A DNA stretch of 43,442 nucleotides from an uncultured Bacteroidia bacterium (GCA_937936615.1 CALDDN010000014.1:1-43442), one strand, 5' to 3'. Shown: positions 24,332-33,750, counted from the stretch's first letter. A program made the numbers and translations. Notes: generated from the sequence alone by a model not told the origin.

Positions 24332-24353
24332 TAAGCAACCCTAGTGTTGCTTA
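24332..24353. promoter_or_regulatory. 8-bp inverted repeat in a divergent promoter region
   Basis: TAAGCAAC, 6 nt, GTTGCTTA is a perfect inverted repeat in the 258-bp region between the divergent 64-aa gene and the SpoIIE-type phosphatase gene. There is no T-run, so it is more likely a protein-binding site than a terminator. Confidence 0.4.
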
Positions 24354-24498
24354 AGAAAGCGTAAGTGTTGAATTTTGGGGGCAAGGGGCGGGCAGTGGGG
24401 GTGGTTACCGAAATCAGGTCAAACGGTCGAAAATAATCGCTGGATGCACAATCGAGGCCGCTGAACGGTAATCGCGGTTCAGTTCCTAAATTGCCCCC

Positions 24499-26772
24499 AT
24501 GAATCGTCTGCGCTTGAGCTGGTGCTGCTGGCTGGTGCTGCTGGCTGATTGGGGGGTGTCGGCTGGAGCAAACACTCAGATCGACAGCCTGCGTCGGCTC
24601 ATCAACCAGACGCGCGACCCGCGCATCGAGTTCCGTTTGCGGGCCTCGCTGACGGCCCTGCTCCTCAACGAAGGCGACCTCGAGCGTGCCGGTACCGAAG
24701 TACGTATCCTTCAACGCCAGGCCCGCCGCCTGCAGGAGCACGACGACCAGCAACTGGCCCGGTTTTACTACCTGCAGCATGCCTGCCTGACAGGCGAAAA
24801 CTCGAGCTGTGCGGAATTCGACAGCCTGGCCACACCCGAGCTTTTCAGCAATCCCATTTTTTTGCTAGAGTCCGATTTCGAAGGACTGCCTGGCCGACTG
24901 GCCAACCTGACAGGTCGCTTTACCTCGGCCCTGCGCTGGGGACAGCTCATCGAACAGCAAATCCGCCGCAACGACGGCCCGCTGCTGCTGCGGGCCAACA
25001 ACCTGCGCCAAATGGCTAATAGCGCATATAGCCTGGGCCTCAAAGAAAAAGCCCTCGATTACATCGAAAAAGCCCGCAGCATCTACCAGCGGCTCGAGGA
25101 TGCGGTAGGCCTGTCGAACACCCATTACGAACTGGGCTATTTCTTTAGCAACCGGACCCACGCAAGCCCCGACGATCTGCGCGATGCTGTGGCTCACTTC
25201 CTGCGGGCCGACGAGCTGCTGGCCAACAAGCCTGCCTACCTCGAGAAACGCTGCCACGCTCTGCTGGGTGCCGCCTATGTATACGGTGAACTTGAGGACT
25301 GGCCCCGCGTGGCCGAACTCCTGCAGCGGGTGAAGAACCTGCGTGCCGATGCAAGCGATAGCAACGACCCCATATTCGAATTCAACTGGCTGCAGCTACA
25401 GACCGACTGGGCCAAAGCCCAGCACCAGCCCGCCGAATCGGTCATCGCCTCGGGTCGGCGCATGCTCGAACTGGCCCAAAGTACGAATAACACCAGTATT
25501 CAGCAGATCGCCTACTACAACCTGGCCGATTTGCTGGTGTATTACCAACGCCCAGCCGAAGCTCGCCCCCTGCTCGAAAAGCTGGTCGCCCAATCGCTGC
25601 GGCCCGATCTGCAGCTCGATGCCCTGCGTTTGCTGGCAAGCACCTGCTATACCCAGGGCGACTGGCCGGCTGCCGCCCGCTTCTATCGGCAGGTGAGCAT
25701 CCTGGGCGATTCGCTCGCCCGCAGCGAAAGCGAGCAGCACAGCCGCCAGCTGGCCGAACAGTACAGCTCCGAACTTAAAGACTTGCAGATTGCCCGCCAG
25801 CAGGCCCAGATCGAACGGCAGAACTGGCAGGTGGCGGCCATTGCAGGCGTGCTGCTGCTCATGGGGATGCTGGCTCTGGCTCTGGTGCGGGGCCGCTCGC
25901 GCCTGCACCGCCTCAACCGCAACCTGAGCCTGCGCAACGACCGCATCAGCCAGCAAAACGCCCTACTGGCCGAACAGCACCTCAAGATCGAAGATTCGAT
26001 CCGCTACGCCTCGCGCATCCAGTACGCCATTCTACCCGAATCCGACTGGCTGGCCCGCGTGCTGCCACCCCATTTTATTTTTTACAAACCCAAAGACATT
26101 GTCAGCGGCGATTTCTTCTGGGCGGCCCAGCAGGGAAACCGCCTGCTGCTGGCAGCCGTCGACTGCACGGGCCACGGAGTGCCCGGAGCCTTTATGAGCG
26201 TCGTCGGCTCGAACCTCCTCAACCAGATCGTACTCTACGAAGGCCTGACCGAGCCAGCAGCCATTCTGCAGGAACTCGACCGGCGCATCGCCCAGACCCT
26301 GCGCCAGAGCTACCGGGGCGAAAATCAGGATGGCATGGACCTGGCTCTCATCGTTCTGGAAGGAAGCGATCCGCGCCGGCCAACCGCCGTTCACTTTGCC
26401 GGTGCCCGTCGGCCCCTGCTCGTAGCCACGGCCACCGGCGTCCAAATCTTGGAAGGCAACCGCTTCTCGTGCGGCGGTGCCCAGCACATTCAGAAAAAGT
26501 TTGCCTCGCAAGTACTCGACCCGGCACAACTGCGGGCCATCTGGCTCTACAGCGACGGCGTTACCGACCAGTTTGGCCCCTGGGACGAAAAACGCAAACG
26601 ACTCCGCAAACTCGGACAGACCCGCCTGGCCGAATGGATGAACGAGCTGGCCGACTGCCCGCCCGGACTCGCTGGGGCCGAAATCGACCGCCGCTTCACC
26701 GACTGGATGGGTGGCAACCCCCAACTCGACGATGTACTCGTCATCGGCCTGACGCTCAAGACCAACGACTGA
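24499..26772 (+). CDS. TPR sensor with SpoIIE-type serine phosphatase domain
   Basis: A 757-aa protein. It has an N-terminal signal sequence, helical TPR-like repeats to about residue 420 (for example MANSAYSLGLKEKALDYIEK), a coiled coil, a transmembrane helix (about 449-468) and a cytosolic PPM/SpoIIE phosphatase domain (about 505-757). Metal-binding aspartates are seen in IVSGDFFWA, AVDCTGHGVPGAFMS, LYSDGVTDQFG and LDDVLVIGL. Such Bacteroidota proteins are thought to sense envelope signals and dephosphorylate anti-sigma-factor antagonists or similar targets. The closest -7-like sequence is TAAATTG at 24487-24493, 5 nt before the ATG. No kinase or antagonist gene is adjacent. Confidence 0.9.
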   Translation: MNRLRLSWCCWLVLLADWGVSAGANTQIDSLRRLINQTRDPRIEFRLRASLTALLLNEGDLERAGTEVRILQRQARRLQEHDDQQLARFYYLQHACLTGENSSCAEFDSLATPELFSNPIFLLESDFEGLPGRLANLTGRFTSALRWGQLIEQQIRRNDGPLLLRANNLRQMANSAYSLGLKEKALDYIEKARSIYQRLEDAVGLSNTHYELGYFFSNRTHASPDDLRDAVAHFLRADELLANKPAYLEKRCHALLGAAYVYGELEDWPRVAELLQRVKNLRADASDSNDPIFEFNWLQLQTDWAKAQHQPAESVIASGRRMLELAQSTNNTSIQQIAYYNLADLLVYYQRPAEARPLLEKLVAQSLRPDLQLDALRLLASTCYTQGDWPAAARFYRQVSILGDSLARSESEQHSRQLAEQYSSELKDLQIARQQAQIERQNWQVAAIAGVLLLMGMLALALVRGRSRLHRLNRNLSLRNDRISQQNALLAEQHLKIEDSIRYASRIQYAILPESDWLARVLPPHFIFYKPKDIVSGDFFWAAQQGNRLLLAAVDCTGHGVPGAFMSVVGSNLLNQIVLYEGLTEPAAILQELDRRIAQTLRQSYRGENQDGMDLALIVLEGSDPRRPTAVHFAGARRPLLVATATGVQILEGNRFSCGGAQHIQKKFASQVLDPAQLRAIWLYSDGVTDQFGPWDEKRKRLRKLGQTRLAEWMNELADCPPGLAGAEIDRRFTDWMGGNPQLDDVLVIGLTLKTND

Positions 26773-26873
26773 TGGTGCGGCGGCCTTCTGACCGCAGGCA
26801 TCCGACCTGTCCCAATGCCCCGCAGCTTCAAGACCTGAACCGGCAAAGCAACCACAAACCGCCCGCCAGACCC

Positions 26874-28535
26874 TCAGTCGCCCACAAAATCCCCCGAAGT
26901 ACCCATTAGCGATGCCAGTTCGGCCCGCAGGGCATCCACGTCGGCAGTCAGAAACCAGGCCGTTCCGCGCCGGCGCAGCACCTCCTGCAGCGCATGAGGC
27001 AGCAGCAGCGAAAAGCGCAGCTCCTGGGCCCGGATGACCCCCTGAGCCAGCAGCTGCCGCTGCTCTTCGAGGGTGCAGAGACTCAGCGGGTCGAGCTGGG
27101 CGATAAGCTGGGCGTAGCGGCGTTCGGCACTGTGAGGCGGATACTGGCTGTCGGCCCACGCTACGAGAGCAGGCAGGGCCAGACCCCGCGCCGGTCCCTG
27201 GCGGGTCTCTTCCTGCCAGAGGCGGCGCAGGCTTTCGCGGTCCTCGGGCCGGAAGCTGCCGCGGCGCAGCACCCGGGGACGCACCGGCCGGAAGGGCGCG
27301 ATCAGCCGTTCGATCATCCAGAGACTCCGTTCGATCAGACCCTCGAGCACGTGCCGCCCGATCTGTTCGAGCAGGGCGTAAAGTTCCTCGCGGTCGTAGG
27401 CCTTGGCGATACCGCTTTGAGGCTCGCGGGGCTGGCGCAGGCTGATCGAGTCTTCGGCCCGTTCGAGGAGGCTTTCCCAGGCCTGCTGGGCATAGCGCAG
27501 AATTTCGGTGGGCGGGGTAATGTAGCGCAGCATCGGCAGGTCGGATTCCACCTCGCCCAGAGCGGCATTGGCTTCGGGCCGGATGAGGGCGGCAAAAGGC
27601 CCCGTCCGTACGGTGTATCCCCGTCCCTCGCAGCGGGGGCAGTCGGTGCCGTTGATCTGACCACCGTAGCAGCCGGGTGCGTCGCAGGGCGTAACCCGCA
27701 GCTCCTTGACGGGGTAGGCATTGGCCGAAGTAACGACCTGCCAGTCGGAAAACTGGCGGATGGCTTCGTGGGCAAAAGGCAGAAAGCGGGCAAAAAAACT
27801 CTCGTAGCAGTCCACCTCGCGGGCCACACCCCCCAGCGGAAAACCACAGCGTTCGCCCAGACCATGCCGGTAGAGCACCTCGAAACGGAAATTACGCTCG
27901 TAGACCCGGCCATACTGAAGCGAGCGGGCCACGCCGTCGGGAGTAAGCCACAGATAAATCTGGCCCTCGGCAACGGAACCGTTACCGGTATCGACCGGAC
28001 TTTTTTCCTCCGAAAGAAAGATCATCACCTCGTCATCGAGGTAGTGGATGCGGTCGCTCCCCACGATGAGGGGCTGCACCTCGACCGGCTGCGTCGGATC
28101 GGTGAGGCCCGGGCCGGCAGGCAGCCAGACGAGCCAGGCGTTAGGGTCTTCGATGAGGCGGGGCAGCAACTGCTGCTGCACAAAACCTGCGAAGTCCAGC
28201 CCCAGGAAGCAGGGCCGACGCAGCAGAGCTTCGAGGGCGGGCGAGGCTTCGAGGGCCCAGCTGCCCGGCTCGAAAAGCCGGCTCAGCTGGGCCAAGGCCC
28301 GCAGCATGGCCGGCTGAGTGATGGGCACAAAGTTGTCGAGTCGCCAGCGGTGGCAGGCTTCGTCCTCGGTCAGGTGGCGGCGCAGCAGCACGGGTCCTGG
28401 GTGTTCACCTCGGGTATGAACCCGCATTTCGGCGCGGTGGGCCACCCAGCGGGCACGGTGAGCGGGAGCCGGCAGGCGCAGGAGGTCGCGCTGCAAGCGG
28501 ATCAGATGGGGGCTGCTGGTCGGTTGGGTTTGCAT
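26874..28535 (-). CDS. Phage portal-like protein, solitary
   Basis: A 553-aa protein that resembles portal proteins of Bacteroidota phages. Supporting segments are RLDNFVPITQPAMLRALAQL (66-85), LPRLIEDPNAWLVWLPAGPG (124-143), VQPLIVGSDRIHYLDDE followed by FLSEEKSP, and a C4 zinc-knuckle-like insert with C284, C289, C299 and C302 (CPRCEGRGY). The long C-terminal helical part (350-550) fits the stem and crown regions. The match rests on recall of the layout; I could not confirm it by search. No terminase, protease, capsid or integrase gene is nearby: recG lies upstream and a convergent phosphatase gene downstream. It may be a domesticated or residual phage gene. The reading frame is intact. Confidence 0.5.
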   Translation of the reverse strand: MQTQPTSSPHLIRLQRDLLRLPAPAHRARWVAHRAEMRVHTRGEHPGPVLLRRHLTEDEACHRWRLDNFVPITQPAMLRALAQLSRLFEPGSWALEASPALEALLRRPCFLGLDFAGFVQQQLLPRLIEDPNAWLVWLPAGPGLTDPTQPVEVQPLIVGSDRIHYLDDEVMIFLSEEKSPVDTGNGSVAEGQIYLWLTPDGVARSLQYGRVYERNFRFEVLYRHGLGERCGFPLGGVAREVDCYESFFARFLPFAHEAIRQFSDWQVVTSANAYPVKELRVTPCDAPGCYGGQINGTDCPRCEGRGYTVRTGPFAALIRPEANAALGEVESDLPMLRYITPPTEILRYAQQAWESLLERAEDSISLRQPREPQSGIAKAYDREELYALLEQIGRHVLEGLIERSLWMIERLIAPFRPVRPRVLRRGSFRPEDRESLRRLWQEETRQGPARGLALPALVAWADSQYPPHSAERRYAQLIAQLDPLSLCTLEEQRQLLAQGVIRAQELRFSLLLPHALQEVLRRRGTAWFLTADVDALRAELASLMGTSGDFVGD

Positions 28536-28674
28536 GGCTGTCTGAATCGTGGCCTATGAAGTGCGGCAAAGATAGGGGGCCGGTTGCCAGCCGGGCGGGG
28601 GGTGGGGACAGACGCTGCCTTCGAAGAAAGAAGCCGCACCGGCAGACCGATTCAGGCAAGCCGGAAGCCCGCCC

Positions 28675-30789
28675 TCAGGCCACCAAATCCTGGAGCTTGT
28701 GCTGCACGACAAAGCGGCGCAACTGCTGCTGCAGCAGCTGGTGCTCGGGAGCCGCCAGCTCGGGATCGGCAGCCACGAACTGAAGAGCGGCTGCCCGGGC
28801 GACTTCCAGCAGGTCGGCATCGGCCACCACATCGGCCAGCTTGAATTCGGGCAGACCGCTTTGCCGCGTACCCAGAAAATCGCCCGGGCCCCGCAGCTGC
28901 AGATCGATTTCAGCTATTTTGAAGCCATCCTGCGTTTCGACCATGGCCCGCAGCCGCTGAGCCGCCACCGGCGTGATCTTGCGTCCCGCCAGCAGAATGC
29001 AGTACGACTGCTCGGCCCCACGCCCCACCCGACCCCGCAGCTGGTGCAACTGCGAAAGCCCAAAGCGTTCGGCGTTTTCGATGACCATCACCGTGGCGTT
29101 GGGCACATCGACCCCCACTTCGATAACCGTCGTCGATACCAGGAGCTGCACCTCGCCGCGCTTGAAGCGCATCATCTCATAGTCTTTGGCCTCCGAATCC
29201 ATGCGGCCGTGCACCATGGCGAGGCGGAAGTCGGTAAAGTAGCGTTCCAGGGCATTGAAGCCTTCGGTAGCCGCCAGCAGATCGAGTTTCGACGATTCCT
29301 CGACCAGCGGATAGACTACGTAGGCCTGCCGCCCAGCCCGCATCTGTTCGCGCACAAAACCCAGGACAGCCAACCGCTGCTCCTCGCGACGCACCACCGT
29401 CTTGACGGGCTTGCGGCCCGGGGGCAGTTCGTCGATGATCGAAACGTCGATGTCGCCATAGACCGACAGTGCCAGGGTGCGCGGACTGGGCGTGGCACTC
29501 ATGGCGATGTTGTGGGGCGGGCGGGGGGCTTTGGCCCAGAGCTGCGCCCGCTGCAGCACCCCGAACTTGTGCTGTTCGTCGATGACGGTCAGCCCCAGCC
29601 TGTGAAACCGGACGGAGTCCTGAATCAGGGCATGGGTACCCACGGCGATGTGGGTCTGACCGTTGGCCAGACTGGCCAGCGTCGATTTCTTGATCCGGGT
29701 TTTGATGCCACCCGTCAGCAGGGCCACATTGACACCCAAAGGCTCCACCAGGCGGTGGATGGTACGGAAATGCTGTTCGGCCAGAATTTCGGTCGGGGCC
29801 ATGAGGGCCGCCTGAAAGCCGTTGTCCAAAGCCATGAGCATGGCCAGCACGGCAACGATGGTCTTGCCGCTGCCCACATCGCCCTGCACCAGGCGGTTCA
29901 TCTGCTGGGGGCGGTTGACATCGTGCCGGATTTCGCGGATGACCCGCTTCTGGGCGTTGGTCAGCTCGAAGGGCAGGCACTCGCCGTAAAAGCGAGTGAA
30001 GAACGAACCTATGGTCGTAAAAGGGATGCTTTGGCTGCGTGAAATCATCAGGTGCCGCCGCCGCACCATGATCAGTTCAAAGAAAAACAGCTCGTCGAAC
30101 TTGAGGCGGCGTTCGGCAGCCTGATACTCGGTCCAGCTATCGGGAAAGTGAATCTGGCGCAGGGCATGCCCCAAAGGCGGCAGACCATACCGGTCGAGCA
30201 TCCAGGTCGGGAGCACCTCGGGGTAGTCGGGCGGCGCATCCTGCAGCAGCCGCCAGGTCAGGCTGCGAAAGCCCCGCGAATCGAGGCCCTGCCGCTTGAG
30301 GGCTTCGGTCGACGGATAGAGGGGTGTCAGCTTCAGCGCATGGACGGCATCCTGATCGGGCTGCAGGCTTTCCATTTCGGGATGGGCCATCTGGGGCCTG
30401 TCCCGAAAGAAAGTTACGCGCCCATAGACCACGACCTGCTCGCCCTCGCGGTATTTCTGCGCAATGAAGCGGGCCCCCTTGAACCAGCTGAGCTGCAGGT
30501 AGTCCGACCCGTCGGAGAGGTTGACGCGCAGCTGCTGCGTGCGCCCCCCCTCTGCGTATTCGAAGCGACCCAGCCGCCCGATGACCACAGCCATCTGACC
30601 TTCCTCGCGCAGGGCCGCAATGGGGGTAGGCCGGGTGCGGTCGATGTGCTTGCGCGGGTAGTACTGCAGCAGGTCGCCGTAGGTTTCGATGCCGCATTCC
30701 GAAGCCAGCAGGGCGGCCCGCTTGGGCCCAACCCCTTTCAGGAACGTAATGTCCTGCAGCCAGTAGTCTGCCCCAGTGCCTACAGTCAT
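28675..30789 (-). CDS. recG: ATP-dependent DNA helicase RecG
   Basis: RecG remodels stalled replication forks and branch-migrates Holliday junctions. The 704-aa protein has the N-terminal wedge region (FLKGVGPKRAALL), the OB part (GRLGRFEYAEGG), Walker A GDVGSGKTIVAVLA, the DEQH box (VIDEQHKFGVLQRAQ), motif III MSATPSPRTLALS, and the C-terminal motifs STTVIEVGVDVPNATVM and HQLRGRVGRG. The ATG at 30789 (MTVGTGADYWLQDITFLKG) matches typical RecG starts; an ATG at 30891 would add a 34-residue non-conserved tail and leave 20 bp to the divergent subtilase start. The stop is 139 bp before the portal-like gene. Confidence 0.95.
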   Translation of the reverse strand: MTVGTGADYWLQDITFLKGVGPKRAALLASECGIETYGDLLQYYPRKHIDRTRPTPIAALREEGQMAVVIGRLGRFEYAEGGRTQQLRVNLSDGSDYLQLSWFKGARFIAQKYREGEQVVVYGRVTFFRDRPQMAHPEMESLQPDQDAVHALKLTPLYPSTEALKRQGLDSRGFRSLTWRLLQDAPPDYPEVLPTWMLDRYGLPPLGHALRQIHFPDSWTEYQAAERRLKFDELFFFELIMVRRRHLMISRSQSIPFTTIGSFFTRFYGECLPFELTNAQKRVIREIRHDVNRPQQMNRLVQGDVGSGKTIVAVLAMLMALDNGFQAALMAPTEILAEQHFRTIHRLVEPLGVNVALLTGGIKTRIKKSTLASLANGQTHIAVGTHALIQDSVRFHRLGLTVIDEQHKFGVLQRAQLWAKAPRPPHNIAMSATPSPRTLALSVYGDIDVSIIDELPPGRKPVKTVVRREEQRLAVLGFVREQMRAGRQAYVVYPLVEESSKLDLLAATEGFNALERYFTDFRLAMVHGRMDSEAKDYEMMRFKRGEVQLLVSTTVIEVGVDVPNATVMVIENAERFGLSQLHQLRGRVGRGAEQSYCILLAGRKITPVAAQRLRAMVETQDGFKIAEIDLQLRGPGDFLGTRQSGLPEFKLADVVADADLLEVARAAALQFVAADPELAAPEHQLLQQQLRRFVVQHKLQDLVA

Positions 30790-30911
30790 GAAGCCAATCG
30801 ACAGCCTGTTTTCACCATTCAAATTACGCAGCAACAGTTCCCCATCCGCAGGCCGGTTCTGGTTCCAAGACTCGTTTTTGTGTAAATTCACAAGGTCAAA
30901 ATAACTTATCC

Positions 30912-32465
30912 ATGACTCTGCCCGTGATTCAGTGGCCGGCAGTCCTTGCCGCCCTGATCTGCCTGCTGCCCTTGGCCTGGGGCCTGCGGGCCAAAGCCCG
31001 GGGCCGTACCTGGCCCGCGGCCGCTCTGACTTTTCTGGCCTTACCTCTGTGGACTGTCTTCCAGCTTTTTTTTACCAGTTCTTCCCTCGTGAGCCTGCTG
31101 GTGGAGCTGGGCCTGGCCCTGCTGGCGGGTGCGGCACTGCTGCGGCTGTGGCGGTCCTCAGCGCGGATCTTTGCCGTGCCCGGGGTGGTGTGTCTTTTGC
31201 TGGCCACTGTGTTGCAGCTCGGCTCTGCGCTGTTCAACGCTAGGTTGAACGCTGAAAAATTTTTCAGCCGATCAAAAAATTTATTCCGCTCCGAGGTGAA
31301 GGAGCCTCGAAATCCGGCCACGGCAGTGCTCCTCGTCGAATTGGGACCCGACGACCGGCTCGAGGAAATAAAACCTATCCTGCAGCGATTCGATGCAGTA
31401 GCGCGACGGGCCTTTGCCCAGGTCGATCTATCCGAAGACGAGGACCTGGCCCAAGTCTACCGGGTTGAGGTGCCCGAAGGCGTTGCCGATGCCTTGAAAG
31501 CCGCCCTGCGGGCCGACTCCGAAAACGTCGATCATGTGGCCCGCGACCGCGAGCTGAGCCTCTGGCCGCTGCTGCCCACCCAGGCGGTCAGCCACCGCAA
31601 CCGCACCGCCCCCACCGATGACCCCCGCCTGAACGAGCAGTGGGGACTCGAAGCTACCGGCGGCCTCGCAGCCCTCGAACGCCTCAAAACCCTGCAGCCC
31701 GTGCGCCGCGCCCGCCTGGCCATTGTCGATACAGGCATCGACGGCAGCCACGAAGACCTCAGCACCGACCGCTCGGCCCGCGACCCCGTGGGCCATGGCA
31801 CCCACTGCGCGGGCATCGCCGCCGCCGTCGCCGACAACGGCAAGGGCATCGCCTCGTTCAATATCGACGGCCGCTGGATCGAGCTGCGCAACTACCCGGC
31901 CCTCGGCAACACAGGCAATGGCCCCCTCAGTATGATTGCCAACGCCATCATTCAGGCCGGCGAAGACGGCTGCGATGTCATCTCCCTGTCGCTGGGTGCA
32001 CTGGCCATCTTCGACCAGGACCGGGTGCTGCATCTGGCCGTGAACTACGCCCGCAGCCTGGGAAGCATCGTGGTGGCGGCAGCCGGCAACGAAAGCCTGC
32101 CCGCCCGCAGCTTCGTTCCCGCCAGCATTCCCGGGGTGATCTGCGTAACAGCCACGGCCCCCGATGGCCACGCGGCCAGCTTTACCAACACCACCGGCGG
32201 AATCGATCAGCCCATAGCTGCTCCGGGCGTCGGCATCCTGTCGCTGCGTCCGGGTTCGGGCTACATGTCAGCGCAAGGCACCTCGATGGCCTGCCCCTAT
32301 GTGGCGGGAGTTCTGGCCATTATTCGGGCCTTGCGACCGGGCATCCGGGCCGATGCCGCCTACGACCTCGTAGCCCGTACCGCCGCCGATCATCCCGACG
32401 CCCCGCGTATCGGCCGGCTGATCCGGGTCGACCGAGCCCTTCAAGCCCTGCAGGAAGGCGTATGA
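30912..32465 (+). CDS. Membrane-anchored subtilisin-like serine protease (S8)
   Basis: A 517-aa protein. Three hydrophobic segments at about 8-25, 38-78 and 88-106 form an N-terminal membrane module; a linker with an inhibitor-like region follows (about 135-210). The peptidase S8 domain spans about 235-510. The catalytic triad is complete: D273 in IVDTGIDGSHED, H295 in GHGTHCAGI, S458 in GTSMACPYVAG, with oxyanion N393 in AAAGNES. The family normally cleaves exported or surface proteins; the membrane anchor is unusual for simple subtilases and could keep the protease at the inner membrane. Its stop overlaps the DUF3817 start (ATGA), so they are coupled. Confidence 0.9.
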   Translation: MTLPVIQWPAVLAALICLLPLAWGLRAKARGRTWPAAALTFLALPLWTVFQLFFTSSSLVSLLVELGLALLAGAALLRLWRSSARIFAVPGVVCLLLATVLQLGSALFNARLNAEKFFSRSKNLFRSEVKEPRNPATAVLLVELGPDDRLEEIKPILQRFDAVARRAFAQVDLSEDEDLAQVYRVEVPEGVADALKAALRADSENVDHVARDRELSLWPLLPTQAVSHRNRTAPTDDPRLNEQWGLEATGGLAALERLKTLQPVRRARLAIVDTGIDGSHEDLSTDRSARDPVGHGTHCAGIAAAVADNGKGIASFNIDGRWIELRNYPALGNTGNGPLSMIANAIIQAGEDGCDVISLSLGALAIFDQDRVLHLAVNYARSLGSIVVAAAGNESLPARSFVPASIPGVICVTATAPDGHAASFTNTTGGIDQPIAAPGVGILSLRPGSGYMSAQGTSMACPYVAGVLAIIRALRPGIRADAAYDLVARTAADHPDAPRIGRLIRVDRALQALQEGV

Positions 32466-32752
32466 GCAGCCCCCGCAGCCGCCTGCGCTGGATGGCCCTG
32501 GCCGAAGGCCTGTCGTATCTGCTGCTCCTGTTCGTGGCCATGCCTCTGAAGTACTGGGCCGACTGGCCGCTGGGGGTGCGGTATGTGGGCTGGGCGCATG
32601 GGGTACTCTTTGTGGCTTATGGAGCGGCAGCCCTGCATGCCCTGCTGCACTACCGCTGGGGTTTGGGACGGGCGTTCTACCTGGCAGCGGCAGCCTTGGT
32701 GCCTTTTGTGTCGTTTGCGCTCGAGCGCACCCTGCGGCGCGAGGGCGGCTGA
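32462..32752 (+). CDS. DUF3817 membrane protein
   Basis: A 96-aa membrane protein with three hydrophobic helices (AEGLSYLLLLFVAMPLKYW, YVGWAHGVLFVAYGAAALHA, FYLAAAALVPFVSFALER). The EGLSYLLLL and GWAHGxLFV patterns are typical of DUF3817. Function is unknown. It overlaps the upstream protease gene by 4 bp and precedes the methyltransferase gene by 29 bp. Confidence 0.88.
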   Translation: MSSPRSRLRWMALAEGLSYLLLLFVAMPLKYWADWPLGVRYVGWAHGVLFVAYGAAALHALLHYRWGLGRAFYLAAAALVPFVSFALERTLRREGG

Positions 32753-32781
32753 AGCTGTCCGTTTTTGTGCAGCTTTACCGG

Positions 32782-33606
32782 ATGAACGATACCCCCGATT
32801 ACTTCGCCCTCAATCAAGAGCTCTGGGACCATTGGACGGGCTGGCATGTGCACTCGGACTTCTACGCAGTTGAATCCGTGCTGGCCGGTGCCGATCCGCT
32901 GCGTCCCATCGAAACGGAGCTGCTCGGCGTGCTGACCGGCCAGCGACTGCTGCATCTCCAGTGTCATTTTGGTCTCGATTCGCTGGCTCTGGCCCGCCGC
33001 GGAGCGCGGGTAACCGGCGTCGACCTCTCCCCTCAAGCCGTGGCCGCAGCCCGCGAGCTGGCCCAGCGGGCGGGGCTGCCCCTCCATTTCGTCTGCTGCA
33101 ACGTCTACGACGCACTCGAGCACATAGCCCCCGAAGGATTCGATGTCGTTTTTTCGTCCTATGGAACCATTGTCTGGCTGCCCGACCTCAAGCCCTGGGC
33201 GCAGGTGGTGGCAGGAGCTTTGCGGACAGGTGGACGATTGGTCTTCGTCGATTTCCATCCGGTGCTCATGATGCTGAGCGAAGCATCACTCGAACTGCAG
33301 TACGCCTATTTCAACCGCGGACCCGTGCTCGAAATGGCCACTGGCAGCTACGCCGACCGCAGCCAGACCGCCTCGCATCCCTCGGTAACCTGGAATCACA
33401 GCCTTGCCGATGTGCTGGGGGCCTTGCTGAATGCAGGTCTGGAGCTGCGCCATTTTGCTGAATACGACTACAGCCCCTTCGACTGCTTTCGGGGCCTGCA
33501 GGAAAAAAGCCCCGGACACTACCAGCTCGCTGCCCGCCCGGGGCTTTTGCCCATGATCTTTTCCATAGTAGCCCAAAAACAGCGTTCCGATTTCAGCCCT
33601 GAGTAA
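32782..33606 (+). CDS. Class I SAM-dependent methyltransferase
   Basis: A 274-aa methyltransferase with the SAM-binding motif LLHLQCHFGLDSLALARRG (about 56-74), the acidic residue in TGVDLSPQAVAAA, and post-I motifs FDVVFSSYGTIVWLPDL and GALRTGGRLVFVDFHP. The LQCHFGxDSL pattern is common in Bacteroidota methyltransferases of unknown substrate. The ATG at 32782 was chosen; a GTG at 32767 would add five residues. Near the 3' end the gene contains a terminator-like inverted repeat (33503-33548). It is the last of three plus-strand genes. Confidence 0.85.
   Translation: MNDTPDYFALNQELWDHWTGWHVHSDFYAVESVLAGADPLRPIETELLGVLTGQRLLHLQCHFGLDSLALARRGARVTGVDLSPQAVAAARELAQRAGLPLHFVCCNVYDALEHIAPEGFDVVFSSYGTIVWLPDLKPWAQVVAGALRTGGRLVFVDFHPVLMMLSEASLELQYAYFNRGPVLEMATGSYADRSQTASHPSVTWNHSLADVLGALLNAGLELRHFAEYDYSPFDCFRGLQEKSPGHYQLAARPGLLPMIFSIVAQKQRSDFSPE
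33503..33548 (-). terminator. Terminator-like hairpin inside the methyltransferase 3' end
   Basis: AAAAGCCCCGG (33505-33515) and CCGGGGCTTTT (33538-33548) form an 11-bp perfect stem around a 22-nt loop. On the minus strand six T follow the stem; on the plus strand four. It may terminate the minus-strand glycosyltransferase transcript that ends at 33751 and, more weakly, the plus-strand transcript. Confidence 0.5.
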
Positions 33607-33750
33607 TCCGCACATAAGCTGCCCTGCCGGTTGTTGTTTTCATCTGGCAGTAAATACTCATTGGTACCCAAAAGCCGGTACCTGTCCGGGGAAATGCCAA
33701 TTTTATGCCCTGGCCCCCGAACCCGCCGTGAGAACAGCCTGCGAAAAAGT

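Noticed and set aside
26874-28535. Complete prophage around the portal-like gene
   Set aside because: Neighbours are recG and a signalling phosphatase; no integrase, terminase, capsid, tail or attachment repeats seen.
26994-28559. 521-codon plus-strand open frame opposite the portal-like gene
   Set aside because: Low-complexity Gln/Gly/Pro-rich translation without motifs; the minus-strand frame has coherent portal-like segments and a zinc knuckle.
28699-30042. 447-codon plus-strand open frame opposite recG
   Set aside because: Antisense to all helicase motifs of RecG.
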